Of a stretch of DNA of 64,000 bases, positions 53,951 through 63,061 are shown piece after piece. The stretch is taken from the NCBI GenBank assembly GCA_045629585.1, contig JAZQRM010000064.1, forward strand, positions 76,722 to 140,721. The letters are read 5' to 3'. The translations under genes were made by a program, and so were the position numbers. This DNA comes from Taishania sp045629585. Lineage in GTDB: Bacteria; Bacteroidota; Bacteroidia; Flavobacteriales_D; Crocinitomicaceae. The notes beneath the pieces are model-generated. The model had not been told where the DNA came from. It saw nothing but the letters and a program-made list of their open reading frames with translations, and did no database searches. How positions within the stretch are numbered: position 1 is the stretch's first letter; each line of letters begins with the position of its first letter.

Positions 53951-55129
53951 TTAGATATTTTCTATAATCATTGCAGAAGCACCTCCGCCACCATTACAGA
54001 TTCCAGCACCACCAATTTTCGCATTGTTTTGTTTCAATACATTAATCAATGTTACTAAAATACGGGAACCAGAGTTTCCAAGTGGATGACCTAATGCAAC
54101 AGCTCCACCGTTAACGTCAACTTTTGAAGGGTCTAAACCTAAAATTTTAGTATTTGCTAATCCAACAATAGAAAATGCTTGGTTTAACTCCCAGAAATCA
54201 ACATCTGTAGTTGCTAATCCAGCTTTAGCTAAAGCCAATGGTACAGCTTTTGAAGGTGCAGTGGTAAACCAGACTGGCTCTTGAGAAGCGTCCGCGTAAG
54301 AAACGATTTTTGCGATTGGAGTTAATCCATGTTTTGCTACAGCTTCTTCAGATGCTAAAATTAAAGCAGATGCTCCATCATTTAATGTAGAAGCGTTTGC
54401 TGCAGTAATTGTTCCGTCTTTTACAAATGCAGGACGTAAACCAGGGATTTTGTCTAAAGCAACATTTGTAAATTCTTCGTCTTTAGAAATGATTAAATCA
54501 TCACCTTTACGTTGAGGTACATTAACAGCTACGATCTCATTGTCAAATTTACCAGCTTCCCATGCAGCAGATGCACGTCGGTAGGATTCAATTGCAAAAG
54601 CATCTTGATCTTCACGCGTAAATCCGTATTCAGTAGCACATTGCTCAGCACAAACACCCATAGGTACTTGGTCATAAACATCCAATAAACCGTCTTTAGT
54701 GATGCCGTCTAACATTTGGATATTTCCAAACTTAGCACCATTACGACCGTCTAAATAATGAGGTACTAAAGACATGTTTTCCATTCCTCCAGCGACAACA
54801 ACTTGATTGTCACCAGCTATGATTGTTTGAGCGGCTAACATAACAGCCTTCATTCCTGAAGCACAAACTTTATTAATTGTTGTACATGGCACATTGTTAC
54901 CAATTCCAGCTCCTAAGGCAGCTTGTTTTGCAGGTGCTTGACCAACCCCCGCTTGCAATACGTTACCCATGAATACTTCATCGATAATAGTTGCATCGAT
55001 ATTTCCTTTGCTTAAAGCTCCTTGAATGGCAATTGAACCTAAACGCGTTGCTGGCACTGTTGAAAGACCTCCCATGAAGGCTCCCATTGGAGTACGGGCA
55101 GCAGCAACGATATAAACTGTTTTACTCAT
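53951..55129 (-). CDS. Acetyl-CoA C-acyltransferase (thiolase)
   Basis: 392 residues, standard thiolase II length. Catalytic Cys89 in NKVCASGMKAV, His348 in GGAVALGHPLGNSGSR, and Cys378 in GICNGGGGASAMI, positions matching well-studied biosynthetic thiolases. It joins two acetyl-CoA to acetoacetyl-CoA or performs the reverse thiolysis in fatty acid or ketogenic amino-acid breakdown. Single gene with its own terminator; a -7 element TAGATTTG lies at 55158-55165. Confidence 0.95.
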   Translation of the reverse strand: MSKTVYIVAAARTPMGAFMGGLSTVPATRLGSIAIQGALSKGNIDATIIDEVFMGNVLQAGVGQAPAKQAALGAGIGNNVPCTTINKVCASGMKAVMLAAQTIIAGDNQVVVAGGMENMSLVPHYLDGRNGAKFGNIQMLDGITKDGLLDVYDQVPMGVCAEQCATEYGFTREDQDAFAIESYRRASAAWEAGKFDNEIVAVNVPQRKGDDLIISKDEEFTNVALDKIPGLRPAFVKDGTITAANASTLNDGASALILASEEAVAKHGLTPIAKIVSYADASQEPVWFTTAPSKAVPLALAKAGLATTDVDFWELNQAFSIVGLANTKILGLDPSKVDVNGGAVALGHPLGNSGSRILVTLINVLKQNNAKIGGAGICNGGGGASAMIIENI

Positions 55130-55157
55130 TTTGTTTGTATTTCGATAGATATTAGCA

Positions 55158-55165
55158 CAAATCTA
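55158..55165 (-). promoter_or_regulatory. -7 element of the thiolase gene
   Basis: TAGATTTG on the minus strand, 28 bases before the ATG. No clear -33 element. Confidence 0.55.
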
Positions 55166-55253
55166 ATTAATTCAGATGAATAAAAGGGAGTTATTAAAAA
55201 GGAGTTGTGGATACCCGATTTAATTTGTCATAAAAAGGAGTTGCTTTTACACT

Positions 55254-55261
55254 TAAATTTG
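55254..55261 (+). promoter_or_regulatory. -7 element of the DUF3078 gene
   Basis: TAAATTTG, 30 bases before the ATG. The nearest TTTG lies 26 bases upstream, outside the usual window. Confidence 0.5.
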
Positions 55262-55291
55262 TTTTTATAATCATCATTAACTCTACAGATT

Positions 55292-56260
55292 ATGAAGAAT
55301 AGTCTACTTACTTTACTAATCTGGATTATCTGTCCAGTAATTATTTTCGGACAAGAGATTCCAAAAATAGATACCATTCCTCCTAAAATTAAATACTGGA
55401 AACTTTCTGGCTTAATGGGGGTTAACGGAACGCAGACTTCATTTGTGAATTGGAGTGCGGGAGGAAGAAACAATGTATCTGTGCTCGCTTTTTTCTCTGG
55501 AATTGCAGAATATAAAAAAGGGCCTTGGCTTTGGAAAAATAATATGGATTTAGCCTTAGGTGGTTTGCTTTACATGGATTCATTAGGAAAAAAACAAGGT
55601 CTACAGAAGACGGATGATAAAATTGATTTGGCAACTAATTTAGGTCACCGTATCAAGGAGCATTGGTTTATTTCAATGGTGGGGACGTTTAGAAGCCAAT
55701 TTCTAAATGGATATAGTTATCCGAATGATTCTGTTAAAGTTTCGACCTTTATGGCGCCTGGATATCTTAGTTTGGCTTTAGGGATTGATTATACGCCAGA
55801 TCCAAGTTTCTCAATTTTCCTCTCTCCAATTTCTACTAAAATGACTTTCGTTCGTGCAACAGAATTATCCAATAGAGGAATGTTTGGTGTCGATGCTGCC
55901 ACATATAATGATTTAGGTGAAATGATTACAGCTGGAAAGAAATTTAGAGGTGAATTTGGTGCGTACTTTAGAATGACCTACCAAAAGGAGCTTTTTAAGA
56001 ATGTGAATTTCAGAGGAAGGGTAGAGTTGTTCTCGAATTATCTCAATAAACCACAAAATGTAGATATTAATGCAGATGTTTTATGGACTTTTAAAGTAAA
56101 TAATTGGTTGTCTGCATCTCTTAATTGGACTTTGATTTATGATGATGACATTAAAATTAGGGATTCCAAAGGTGGATATGGACCACGAATGCAGTTCAAA
56201 TCAGTCCTAGGTTTGGGATTGGCTTATACAATACGTAATTTTAAGGACGCTAAAAAATAA
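55292..56260 (+). CDS. DUF3078 outer membrane protein
   Basis: 322 residues. Signal peptide (about 1-20). The family signature is clear: YWKLSGLMGVNGTQTSFVNWSAGGRNNVS (about 36-64), then alternating strands (YKKGPWLWKNNMDLALGGLLYMDSLGKKQGLQKTDDKID...) to the terminal strand FKSVLGLGLAYTIRNF. Likely an outer-membrane barrel of unknown function, widespread in Bacteroidetes. Alone between the divergent thiolase gene and the VWA gene, with its own terminator. Confidence 0.9.
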   Translation: MKNSLLTLLIWIICPVIIFGQEIPKIDTIPPKIKYWKLSGLMGVNGTQTSFVNWSAGGRNNVSVLAFFSGIAEYKKGPWLWKNNMDLALGGLLYMDSLGKKQGLQKTDDKIDLATNLGHRIKEHWFISMVGTFRSQFLNGYSYPNDSVKVSTFMAPGYLSLALGIDYTPDPSFSIFLSPISTKMTFVRATELSNRGMFGVDAATYNDLGEMITAGKKFRGEFGAYFRMTYQKELFKNVNFRGRVELFSNYLNKPQNVDINADVLWTFKVNNWLSASLNWTLIYDDDIKIRDSKGGYGPRMQFKSVLGLGLAYTIRNFKDAKK

Positions 56261-56268
56261 GAATTTTT

Positions 56269-56290
56269 AAAAGGGCATTTGCCCTTTTTT
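56269..56290 (+). terminator. Terminator of the DUF3078 gene
   Basis: AAAAGGGC pairs with GCCCTTTT around ATTT, followed by a long T-run. Confidence 0.88.
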
Positions 56291-56338
56291 TATTGACTTG
56301 ACCGTCCTTTCATTTTCTTTATTTATTTTAGCTGTACG

Positions 56339-58441
56339 ATGCAAATTATCTCAAATCTAAGTCTTTGGTGGTTAATTCCTATTTTGATTATTTCAATTGG
56401 AAGTGCGATCTTTCTTTATCAAAAGCAAAGGTCTACTTGGAATGCTGAATTAACGAAGAACCAACGTTTTTTGTTAACCTCGTTAAGAGCGTTTTCTGTA
56501 TTCTTAATTGGGATTTTACTCCTTGGAATCCTGGTGCAATATAGAAAAAACACGGTGCAAAAACCAATTCTTGCCATTGCAATCGATAATTCTACTTCCA
56601 TGTTGAATTATGCGGATTCACTAAGTCTTGCCAATGATGTAACAGCTTTTACTGAGCGTATAGATAAAGAGTTGGGGAATAAGTATGTCGTTCATTTTTT
56701 GACAGCATGTGGGAAACCTAATGAAGTGAGTTTTCCATTATCTTTTGATCAAGAACGAACCAATTTATATCAAGGATTTGAGGGGATTAAAAAACGTTTC
56801 TTTGGTCAAAACTTAGCCAGTATCGTCTTAATCTCTGATGGAAATATCAACGAAGGGAACCTGCCCCAATATGCAATACAAGATCTACTTCAAACTTCTG
56901 TTTATACCATTGGTGTAGGTGATTCTACGTTTAAACCTGATTTGGCGATTAAGCACATATCAGCAAATGACATCGCTCTACTGGGCAATTTCTTTTTGGT
57001 AAATGTAGATGTTCAGGCTTTTGGTTTTCAAGGAGAAGATGTGAAAGTTGAATTGCTAAATAAAGGAAATGTTTTAGCATCAAAAGTTATTCATCTAGCT
57101 GATAATAAGGAAGATATTCAGTCTTTATTGTTTGAGGTTGAAGCGAAAAATATTGGTATTCAAGCTTATACAGTTAAAGTTGAACAGAAAAAAGGAGAAT
57201 ATACCTATATCAATAATTCGAGTACATTTTATGTGAACGTAATTGATGGACGAAATCGTGTATTGCTGTTAGCAGATGGCCCGCACCCAGATTTAAAGGC
57301 TTTAGAACGCGCGTTAGAGCGGGATGAAAATACAAAGGTTGAGTTTCACCTATTGGATGAGTGGAAAAGGGATTTAAAAGATGTTACTTTGGTGGTTGTG
57401 CATAGTCCTGGGGCTGCCGTTAATACGGAGGTTGCTAAATTTATCGGAAATGCACCGGTATCTAAATTGTACATCCTGGGTACAGCTTCCGATCAACGCT
57501 TTTTTCAGACTGCTGGCGGAGGTGTAAATATTGCAAATTCACGTCAGACAGATGATGTAAGCGCTGCTATTAATATCGATTTTAACCTTTTTCAATTAGA
57601 TGGAAAATGGGAGCAGAATTTAAAGAATTGGTCTCCTTTAAAAATGAAATTTGGTGCTGTTAACTATCCACAAGGAGCAAAAGTATTAATGAATCAGAAA
57701 ATTGGACCAGTTGTAAAAGCTGAGCCTCTTATCTATTTTACAGAACAGCAAACAGGTAGTGGTCGAACTAAAATAGGAGTGATTGGGGGAGAAGGGATCT
57801 GGAGATGGAGAATGTCTGATTACGCACTAAATAAAAGCTTTGATGTTTTTGATGGACTAATGACTAAAATGGTACAGTATCTTTCCGTTAAACAAAATAC
57901 GGATCAGCTACGTGTGCAAGCTCCCAAAAGTGTTTCAACGGGAAAGGATGTGGAATTTAATGCAAGTGTATATAACGCTACATTCGAATTAACAACAAAA
58001 CCGCAAGTGAAGTTTGAACTAGTGAAAGAAGACAAGGTATTACGCAAACTGGAGTTTTCAGCAAAAGATAGTTCATATCACCTAAACCTTGGTAAATTAA
58101 ATGCAGGGATTTATAAGTGGAAAGCATATACTGAAGTAGCTGGTAAAAAGTTGTCTAAAACGGGTGAGCTTGTGGTCGATTTGAATCGCATCGAACAATT
58201 GGATGTTAGAGCAAATCACCAATTATTAAAAGAATTAGCGGAAAATGGAAATGGTGTATTCACTGTGTTAAATAATGCGGATTCTATTATTGAAGAATTG
58301 AAAAATAGAAAAGATCTAACGTCTAAATCTTATTTAAGTATTGAATTAAAGGAACTTGTTTCGTTCTTTTGGCTATTTTTGATACTTGTTTTGAGTCTCT
58401 GCACGGAATGGTTCCTAAGAAGATTTTTGGGGAACTATTAA
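56339..58441 (+). CDS. VWA-domain membrane protein
   Basis: 700 residues. Two N-terminal membrane helices (about 8-27 and 45-66), then a von Willebrand A domain with the metal-site motif IDNSTSM (about 81-87) and IVLISDGNINEGNLP. A long extracytoplasmic part with Ig-like strands follows, and one C-terminal helix (about 670-688: SFFWLFLILVLSLCTEWFL). Layout resembles the BatA-domain protein at 26022-28073, though sequence similarity is low. Probably part of the envelope-integrity VWA group. A -7-like TATTTTAG lies a few bases before the ATG. Confidence 0.82.
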   Translation: MQIISNLSLWWLIPILIISIGSAIFLYQKQRSTWNAELTKNQRFLLTSLRAFSVFLIGILLLGILVQYRKNTVQKPILAIAIDNSTSMLNYADSLSLANDVTAFTERIDKELGNKYVVHFLTACGKPNEVSFPLSFDQERTNLYQGFEGIKKRFFGQNLASIVLISDGNINEGNLPQYAIQDLLQTSVYTIGVGDSTFKPDLAIKHISANDIALLGNFFLVNVDVQAFGFQGEDVKVELLNKGNVLASKVIHLADNKEDIQSLLFEVEAKNIGIQAYTVKVEQKKGEYTYINNSSTFYVNVIDGRNRVLLLADGPHPDLKALERALERDENTKVEFHLLDEWKRDLKDVTLVVVHSPGAAVNTEVAKFIGNAPVSKLYILGTASDQRFFQTAGGGVNIANSRQTDDVSAAINIDFNLFQLDGKWEQNLKNWSPLKMKFGAVNYPQGAKVLMNQKIGPVVKAEPLIYFTEQQTGSGRTKIGVIGGEGIWRWRMSDYALNKSFDVFDGLMTKMVQYLSVKQNTDQLRVQAPKSVSTGKDVEFNASVYNATFELTTKPQVKFELVKEDKVLRKLEFSAKDSSYHLNLGKLNAGIYKWKAYTEVAGKKLSKTGELVVDLNRIEQLDVRANHQLLKELAENGNGVFTVLNNADSIIEELKNRKDLTSKSYLSIELKELVSFFWLFLILVLSLCTEWFLRRFLGNY

Positions 58442-58491
58442 TAATTTAATATTTTACACAATACAATGAAAGTTTAAGCGTTTTAAATGTA

Positions 58492-58499
58492 TAAATTTG
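58492..58499 (+). promoter_or_regulatory. -7 element of the 50-residue gene
   Basis: TAAATTTG, 18 bases before the ATG at 58518. A five-codon frame (ATG at 58508, stop 58523-58525) overlaps that ATG. Confidence 0.55.
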
Positions 58500-58517
58500 A
58501 TTTTTTAATGAGTGCCT

Positions 58518-58670
58518 ATGCTTAAAACGTTACCCTCCATTAAACGCCCAAAGGGGCAAAAAGAGTTAGAACCGAAGAAGTCGATTATTGACTCTTTACT
58601 TAATTACAGCAGAAGTATTGAAGTGAAAAAATCTTCAAAACTTGATACAATGTTAATTCACCTGAATTAA
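58518..58670 (+). CDS. Small protein (50 residues)
   Basis: Fifty codons plus stop between the VWA gene and a strong terminator. The product is basic at the start (MLKTLPSIKRPKGQKELEPK), then has a short helix (SIIDSLLNYSRSIEVKK) and ends in LDTMLIHLN. Support comes from the perfect -7 element upstream, the terminator 15 bases after the stop, and codon use like the neighbours. Similar short proteins with an N-Y-S-x-S/A-hydrophobic pattern are, to my recollection, scattered in Flavobacteria, unannotated. A start at 58508 would be a five-codon uORF. Confidence 0.65.
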   Translation: MLKTLPSIKRPKGQKELEPKKSIIDSLLNYSRSIEVKKSSKLDTMLIHLN

Positions 58671-58684
58671 TTTCTTACCAAAAA

Positions 58685-58718
58685 GAAAAAAGCCACTCCG
58701 TAATAGAGTGGCTTTTTT
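58685..58718. terminator. Bidirectional terminator
   Basis: AAAAAAGCCACTC pairs with GAGTGGCTTTTTT around an 8-base loop, with T-runs on both strands. It separates the 50-residue gene (+) from the M13 peptidase gene (-). Confidence 0.9.
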
Positions 58719-58737
58719 GTGTCATTCCTGTATGGAA

Positions 58738-60771
58738 TTACCATATTATAGCAATGTTCTTTTCGTTGTTTCGCATTTTTGAATCAACAGGAATGTTAAA
58801 TGCATCAAAGAATTCAGGACAGTTTTTCAAAGGACCATTAACACGATACATTCCCGGAGAGTGCGGATCGGTTGCAATGCGCTTTTGTAACTCAGCATCT
58901 GTATATTTGATTTTCCAAAGTTGGGCGTAAGCAATGAAAAATCGTTGTGCAGGCGTGTAACCAGCTCTTATTTCATTGCGTTTAAATTCATCTGTTCTGG
59001 CATAAGCATAGTAAGCCATTGTTAAACCTCCAAGGTCAGCAATGTTTTCACCCATTGTTAAATCAGGATTTACGCAGTGACCATCAATTGGACAGAAATT
59101 ACTAAAGGTTTGACCTAGAATTTTAGTGCGCTCTTCAAATTTGTTTCTATCTGCATCGGACCACCAGTTCTTAAAACTTCCATCAGCTGCAAATTTTGAA
59201 CCCATGTCGTCAAAACCATGCGTAAACTCATGTCCGATAACCATTCCTATTCTTCCATAGTTTACGGCATCTTCTGCATTGTTGTCAAAGAATGGAGCTT
59301 GCATTATTCCTGCTGGAAAAGCAATTTCATTAATCAATGGGTGGTAGTATGCATTGACCATGTGCGCTGGCATTTCCCATTTTGATTTATCTACTTTAGT
59401 ATTCAATTCAGCGAAGTTCTTTTTCTGATCATATGCATGAATCGCTTGAAGGTTTTTATAATAAGATTTCCCTTCTATTTTTATAGAACTAAAGTCTTCC
59501 CACTGATCCGGGAAACCTAATTTACGACCAAAAGAATTTAATTTATTAATGGCTTCAGCTTTTGTTTCCGCAGACATCCACGTTGATTTTTCAATGCGCT
59601 CTTTGTAAACAATCATTAAATTATCAACCATTTCATTCACTCGATTTTTAGCTTCTTCCGAAAAATGTCTTTCGACAAATGCTTGACCTAACATTTCACC
59701 AATTGAAAGGTTGGTGAGTTGATCAATAACACGTTTATTAATGTCTTTCATCTCTTTTTTACCAGACATTACCTTTCCGAAGAAATTGAAGTTTTCATTC
59801 ACAAAATCCGCACTTAAATCATCTGCTGCACTGTTGATAGCACACCAAGTCAAATACGTTTTCCAGTTCCCGATACTTTCCTTTTCTAATAAGCTGTTGA
59901 ATTGCTTCATGAATGGTTTGTGATCAACAACTAAAGTGTCAAATGAAAGCGATCCTACTTGTTTAAGATATTGATCTACATTTAATTTTGGAACCAATTT
60001 TTTGAAATCGTCCGTTGAAAGTTTATTGTAGGTTAATTCCGGAATGCGTTCTTCGGCAGGCGTTAACATCGCACCCGCTAATTTTTTTTCAAAATTAAAT
60101 ACAACTTGTGCATCAATAGCAGCTTGTTTTTCGTCAACGCCAATTAAAGCAAACATGGTTGCAATGTGTTTTAAATAGGCAGCACGAACTTCTTCTTTAG
60201 TAGCGGCAAAATAATAATCTCTATTAGGTAAAGCAATTCCTGATGAACTTGCGTACGTGATGTGATCATCCACATTCATCATGTCCTGTCCAACACCTAA
60301 AGAAAAACCAGCATTTACACCGTGATTATGTAAAAAAGCTAAATATTCGGTCAATTCAGCGCTCGATTTTAATTTAGAAATCTTATCTAACTGCGGTTGA
60401 ATGGGTTGATAACCTAATTCATTACGAACTTTCATATCTGTAAAAGACGTGTAGAAAGCTCCCAATTGATTATCTCTTAATGATTTTGCATTTCCTTTGG
60501 CAAAGTCTTCAAGAATGGTGGTTAGCTTTTCGTAGTTACGATCTTCTAGTTCATTAAAACTTCCCCAACGTGATTCCGAAGCAGGGATTTCATTGTTCAT
60601 CAACCAATGACCATTCGCAAAAAGGAAAAAGTCTTCAGATGGAGCAATGCTTTTGTCCATGTAGCTTGTGTCAATAGTACTTAACTCAGGATTTAACGCT
60701 TGTATAGCACTGTTTTTACAGGCAAAAGCAAGTACCGATACGCTCGCAAGGTATACGATTGATTTTTTCAT
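58738..60771 (-). CDS. pepO: M13-family zinc metallopeptidase (neprilysin/PepO type), lipoprotein
   Basis: 677 residues. Signal peptide with lipobox LAFAC (Cys18). N-terminal M13 domain (about 35-430) with SIAPSEDFFLFANGHWL, then the catalytic M13 domain: NAYYHP (473-478, substrate backbone binding), zinc motif HEFTH (514-518) in VIGHEFTHGFDD, third zinc ligand Glu576 in GENIADLGG, and a C-terminal PLKNCPEFFDAFN. It cleaves peptides below about 5 kDa on the periplasmic side or surface. It lies 8 bases downstream of elaA in one operon. Confidence 0.95.
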   Translation of the reverse strand: MKKSIVYLASVSVLAFACKNSAIQALNPELSTIDTSYMDKSIAPSEDFFLFANGHWLMNNEIPASESRWGSFNELEDRNYEKLTTILEDFAKGNAKSLRDNQLGAFYTSFTDMKVRNELGYQPIQPQLDKISKLKSSAELTEYLAFLHNHGVNAGFSLGVGQDMMNVDDHITYASSSGIALPNRDYYFAATKEEVRAAYLKHIATMFALIGVDEKQAAIDAQVVFNFEKKLAGAMLTPAEERIPELTYNKLSTDDFKKLVPKLNVDQYLKQVGSLSFDTLVVDHKPFMKQFNSLLEKESIGNWKTYLTWCAINSAADDLSADFVNENFNFFGKVMSGKKEMKDINKRVIDQLTNLSIGEMLGQAFVERHFSEEAKNRVNEMVDNLMIVYKERIEKSTWMSAETKAEAINKLNSFGRKLGFPDQWEDFSSIKIEGKSYYKNLQAIHAYDQKKNFAELNTKVDKSKWEMPAHMVNAYYHPLINEIAFPAGIMQAPFFDNNAEDAVNYGRIGMVIGHEFTHGFDDMGSKFAADGSFKNWWSDADRNKFEERTKILGQTFSNFCPIDGHCVNPDLTMGENIADLGGLTMAYYAYARTDEFKRNEIRAGYTPAQRFFIAYAQLWKIKYTDAELQKRIATDPHSPGMYRVNGPLKNCPEFFDAFNIPVDSKMRNNEKNIAIIW

Positions 60772-60779
60772 ATTTTAGT

Positions 60780-61217
60780 TTAAAACGTTAAATGCATTTC
60801 TATATGTGGTATATTATCTTCTAAGTATTCTTCGGAGACTTTAATAAAACCATGCTTATGGTAAAGCTCTTCTAAATGGGATTGTGCCGAAATTTTTACA
60901 AAATGACCTTCTTTTTGTTGGATAAATTGTAAACATTCTATCATTAACGAGTGGGCTAGACCTTTTCCTCTGTAATTTTCATGGATGCAGACACGGCCAA
61001 TTTTTGTGCTACCGTTTTCAATAGGGAAAATGCGGGCCGTTCCGATGATGTGTTGCTCGTTTTTCAAGAGCAAATGTGTGCAGCTTAAATCGGCATCATC
61101 CAGTTCTGGATACGGGCAGTTTTGCTCGACAACAAAGACGTTTGTTCGCAATTCGAGTAGGCGAAAAAGTTCAATGTTGGTCAGTTGATTAAATGTTTTA
61201 AATTGCCAGTTGTACAT
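60780..61217 (-). CDS. elaA: ElaA-like GNAT acetyltransferase
   Basis: 145 residues, the usual ElaA length. NIELFRLLELRTNVFVVEQNCPYPELDDAD (about 17-46) is the ElaA signature; the acetyl-CoA pyrophosphate loop reads KIGRVCIHENYRGKGLAHSLM (about 88-108), and HLEELYHKHGF closes the fold. Substrate unknown. First gene of a two-gene operon with the M13 peptidase, starting just after the terminator of the acyl-CoA carboxylase gene. Confidence 0.92.
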   Translation of the reverse strand: MYNWQFKTFNQLTNIELFRLLELRTNVFVVEQNCPYPELDDADLSCTHLLLKNEQHIIGTARIFPIENGSTKIGRVCIHENYRGKGLAHSLMIECLQFIQQKEGHFVKISAQSHLEELYHKHGFIKVSEEYLEDNIPHIEMHLTF

Positions 61218-61230
61218 AGTTTTGTAGCGC

Positions 61231-61260
61231 TAAAAAAGCCGGGAATTTCTTCCCAGCTTT
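61231..61260 (-). terminator. Terminator of the acyl-CoA carboxylase gene
   Basis: AGCTGGGAA pairs with TTCCCGGCT (one G-T pair) around a 4-base loop, followed by six Ts on the minus strand. Confidence 0.88.
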
Positions 61261-61273
61261 CTAAATATTATGA

Positions 61274-62917
61274 TCACGTTTGGATTACACCAACGTTATA
61301 GGGTTTCTCCGCTTTTTTATGACTAGCAGCACCAATTCCCATTGATATCCATTTACGAGTATCCTTAGGGTCTATGATGGCGTCTATCCATAAGCGACTA
61401 GCTGCGTAATAAGGTGAGATTTGCTTATCGTATTTACTCTTTATCGAATTAAACAGCTCTTTTTCTCGCTCCTCGGTAATTTCCTCACCTTTGGCTTTTA
61501 AGCTAGCTGTTTCAATTTGCAACAACGTTTTTGCTGCTGCAGCTCCACTCATAACCGCAATCTCAGCCGTTGGCCAACCTACGATTAGTCGAGGGTCATA
61601 AGCTTTTCCACACATCGCGTAATTACCCGCTCCGTATGAATTTCCAACAACGATGGTGAATTTTGGAACAACGCTATTCGCTTGTGCATTGACCATTTTA
61701 GCTCCGTCTTTGATGATTCCACCATGTTCGGATTTTGAACCAACCATAAAACCGGTTACATCTTGCAAGAATACTAAAGGAATATTTTTCTGATTACAGT
61801 TCATGATGAAACGAGCTGCTTTATCCGCAGAATCCGAATAAATAACTCCACCAAATTGCATTTCACCTTTCTGCGTTTTGATAATTTCTCGCTGATTTGC
61901 TACAATTCCAACCGCCCAGCCATCTATACGTGCATAGGCGCAAACGATGGATTTTCCGTAATCGGCTTTGTATTCAGTTAATTCTGAATTATCCACTAAA
62001 CGTTCTATCACATCTTGCATACGGTAGGGTTTAGAACGCTCCGCAGGAATAATTCCATATATGGTTTTGGGATCGTGTTTAGGAGCAATGCTTTCTTTTC
62101 GATCAAAACCAGCATCCTCGGGTTTACCAATTTTATCCATCAAATCACGGATGGTCTTGATACATTCCTCATCATTTTCAGAATTGTAATCACAAACGCC
62201 TGAAATAGCTGTGTGTGTATTCGCTCCGCCCAAAGTTTCGTTATCTATAGATTCACCAATGGCAGCTTTCACAAGGTAAGATCCTGCTAGAAAAATAGTT
62301 CCTGTTTTATTGACAATCAACGATTCGTCGGACATAATGGGCAAATAGGCACCACCAGCCACACAAGATCCCATTACCGCTGCAATTTGAACAATTCCCA
62401 TGGAAGACATCATGGCGTTATTTCTGAAAATTCGTCCAAAATGTTCTTTATCCGGGAAAATCTCATCCTGCATCGGTAAATATACGCCCGCACTATCAAC
62501 TAAATAAATGATAGGTAAGCGGTTTTCCATTGCAATTTCTTGCGCACGAAGATTCTTTTTTCCAGTAATTGGGAACCAAGCTCCTGCCTTTACAGTGGCG
62601 TCATTGGCAACAACGATACATTGCTTACCTTTAACATATCCCATAACAATAACTACTCCTGCTGAAGGACAACCTCCGTGTTCTTCATACATTTCATAGC
62701 CTGCTAAGGCTCCAATTTCTATGTATTCTCTGTCTTTATCTAAAAGTAAGTCAATTCGTTCACGAGCAGTCAATTTACCTTGTGCATGTAATTTATCCAC
62801 TCGCTTTTGACCTCCTCCTTCGTAAATTTTAGCTAACGTACGTTCCATTGCGCTGATCTTTAAACGCATGGCATCGTCGTTGATATTGAATTCTAACTCT
62901 TTTGGGGAAATAGCCAT
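61274..62917 (-). CDS. Acyl-CoA carboxylase carboxyltransferase (beta) subunit, MCC-like
   Basis: 547 residues. N-terminal carboxyltransferase half (about 20-280): GKLTARERIDLLLD, IVVANDATVKAGAWFPITGKK, SCVAGGAYLPIMSDE. C-terminal half (about 300-530): MQFGGVIYSDSADKAARFI, VFLQDVTGFMVGS, VVGNSYGAGNYAMCGKAYDPRLIVGWP. The pattern is nearest to the beta subunit of methylcrotonyl-CoA carboxylase, used in leucine breakdown, though geranyl- or propionyl-type activity is possible. It needs a biotin-carrying alpha subunit, absent here. A -7 element TATATTTG lies at 62936-62943. Confidence 0.92.
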   Translation of the reverse strand: MAISPKELEFNINDDAMRLKISAMERTLAKIYEGGGQKRVDKLHAQGKLTARERIDLLLDKDREYIEIGALAGYEMYEEHGGCPSAGVVIVMGYVKGKQCIVVANDATVKAGAWFPITGKKNLRAQEIAMENRLPIIYLVDSAGVYLPMQDEIFPDKEHFGRIFRNNAMMSSMGIVQIAAVMGSCVAGGAYLPIMSDESLIVNKTGTIFLAGSYLVKAAIGESIDNETLGGANTHTAISGVCDYNSENDEECIKTIRDLMDKIGKPEDAGFDRKESIAPKHDPKTIYGIIPAERSKPYRMQDVIERLVDNSELTEYKADYGKSIVCAYARIDGWAVGIVANQREIIKTQKGEMQFGGVIYSDSADKAARFIMNCNQKNIPLVFLQDVTGFMVGSKSEHGGIIKDGAKMVNAQANSVVPKFTIVVGNSYGAGNYAMCGKAYDPRLIVGWPTAEIAVMSGAAAAKTLLQIETASLKAKGEEITEEREKELFNSIKSKYDKQISPYYAASRLWIDAIIDPKDTRKWISMGIGAASHKKAEKPYNVGVIQT

Positions 62918-62935
62918 TTTATTTTCGATTTAGAA

Positions 62936-62943
62936 CAAATATA
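62936..62943 (-). promoter_or_regulatory. -7 element of the acyl-CoA carboxylase gene
   Basis: TATATTTG on the minus strand, 18 bases before the ATG. Confidence 0.5.
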
Positions 62944-63049
62944 ATGAATTTGTATGGTTTGAAAAGGGTTAATCCTTTAGGAGATTTTCTGAATAGTAAA
63001 ATGTTCAAAAGCTTTACAAACTCTTATCTAATATTTACAGGATAAACCC

Positions 63050-63057
63050 TAATTTTG
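63050..63057 (+). promoter_or_regulatory. -7 element of pcm (leaderless)
   Basis: TAATTTTG, then TACC, then the ATG at 63062. No TTG was seen at the usual distance upstream. Confidence 0.6.
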
Positions 63058-63061
63058 TACC

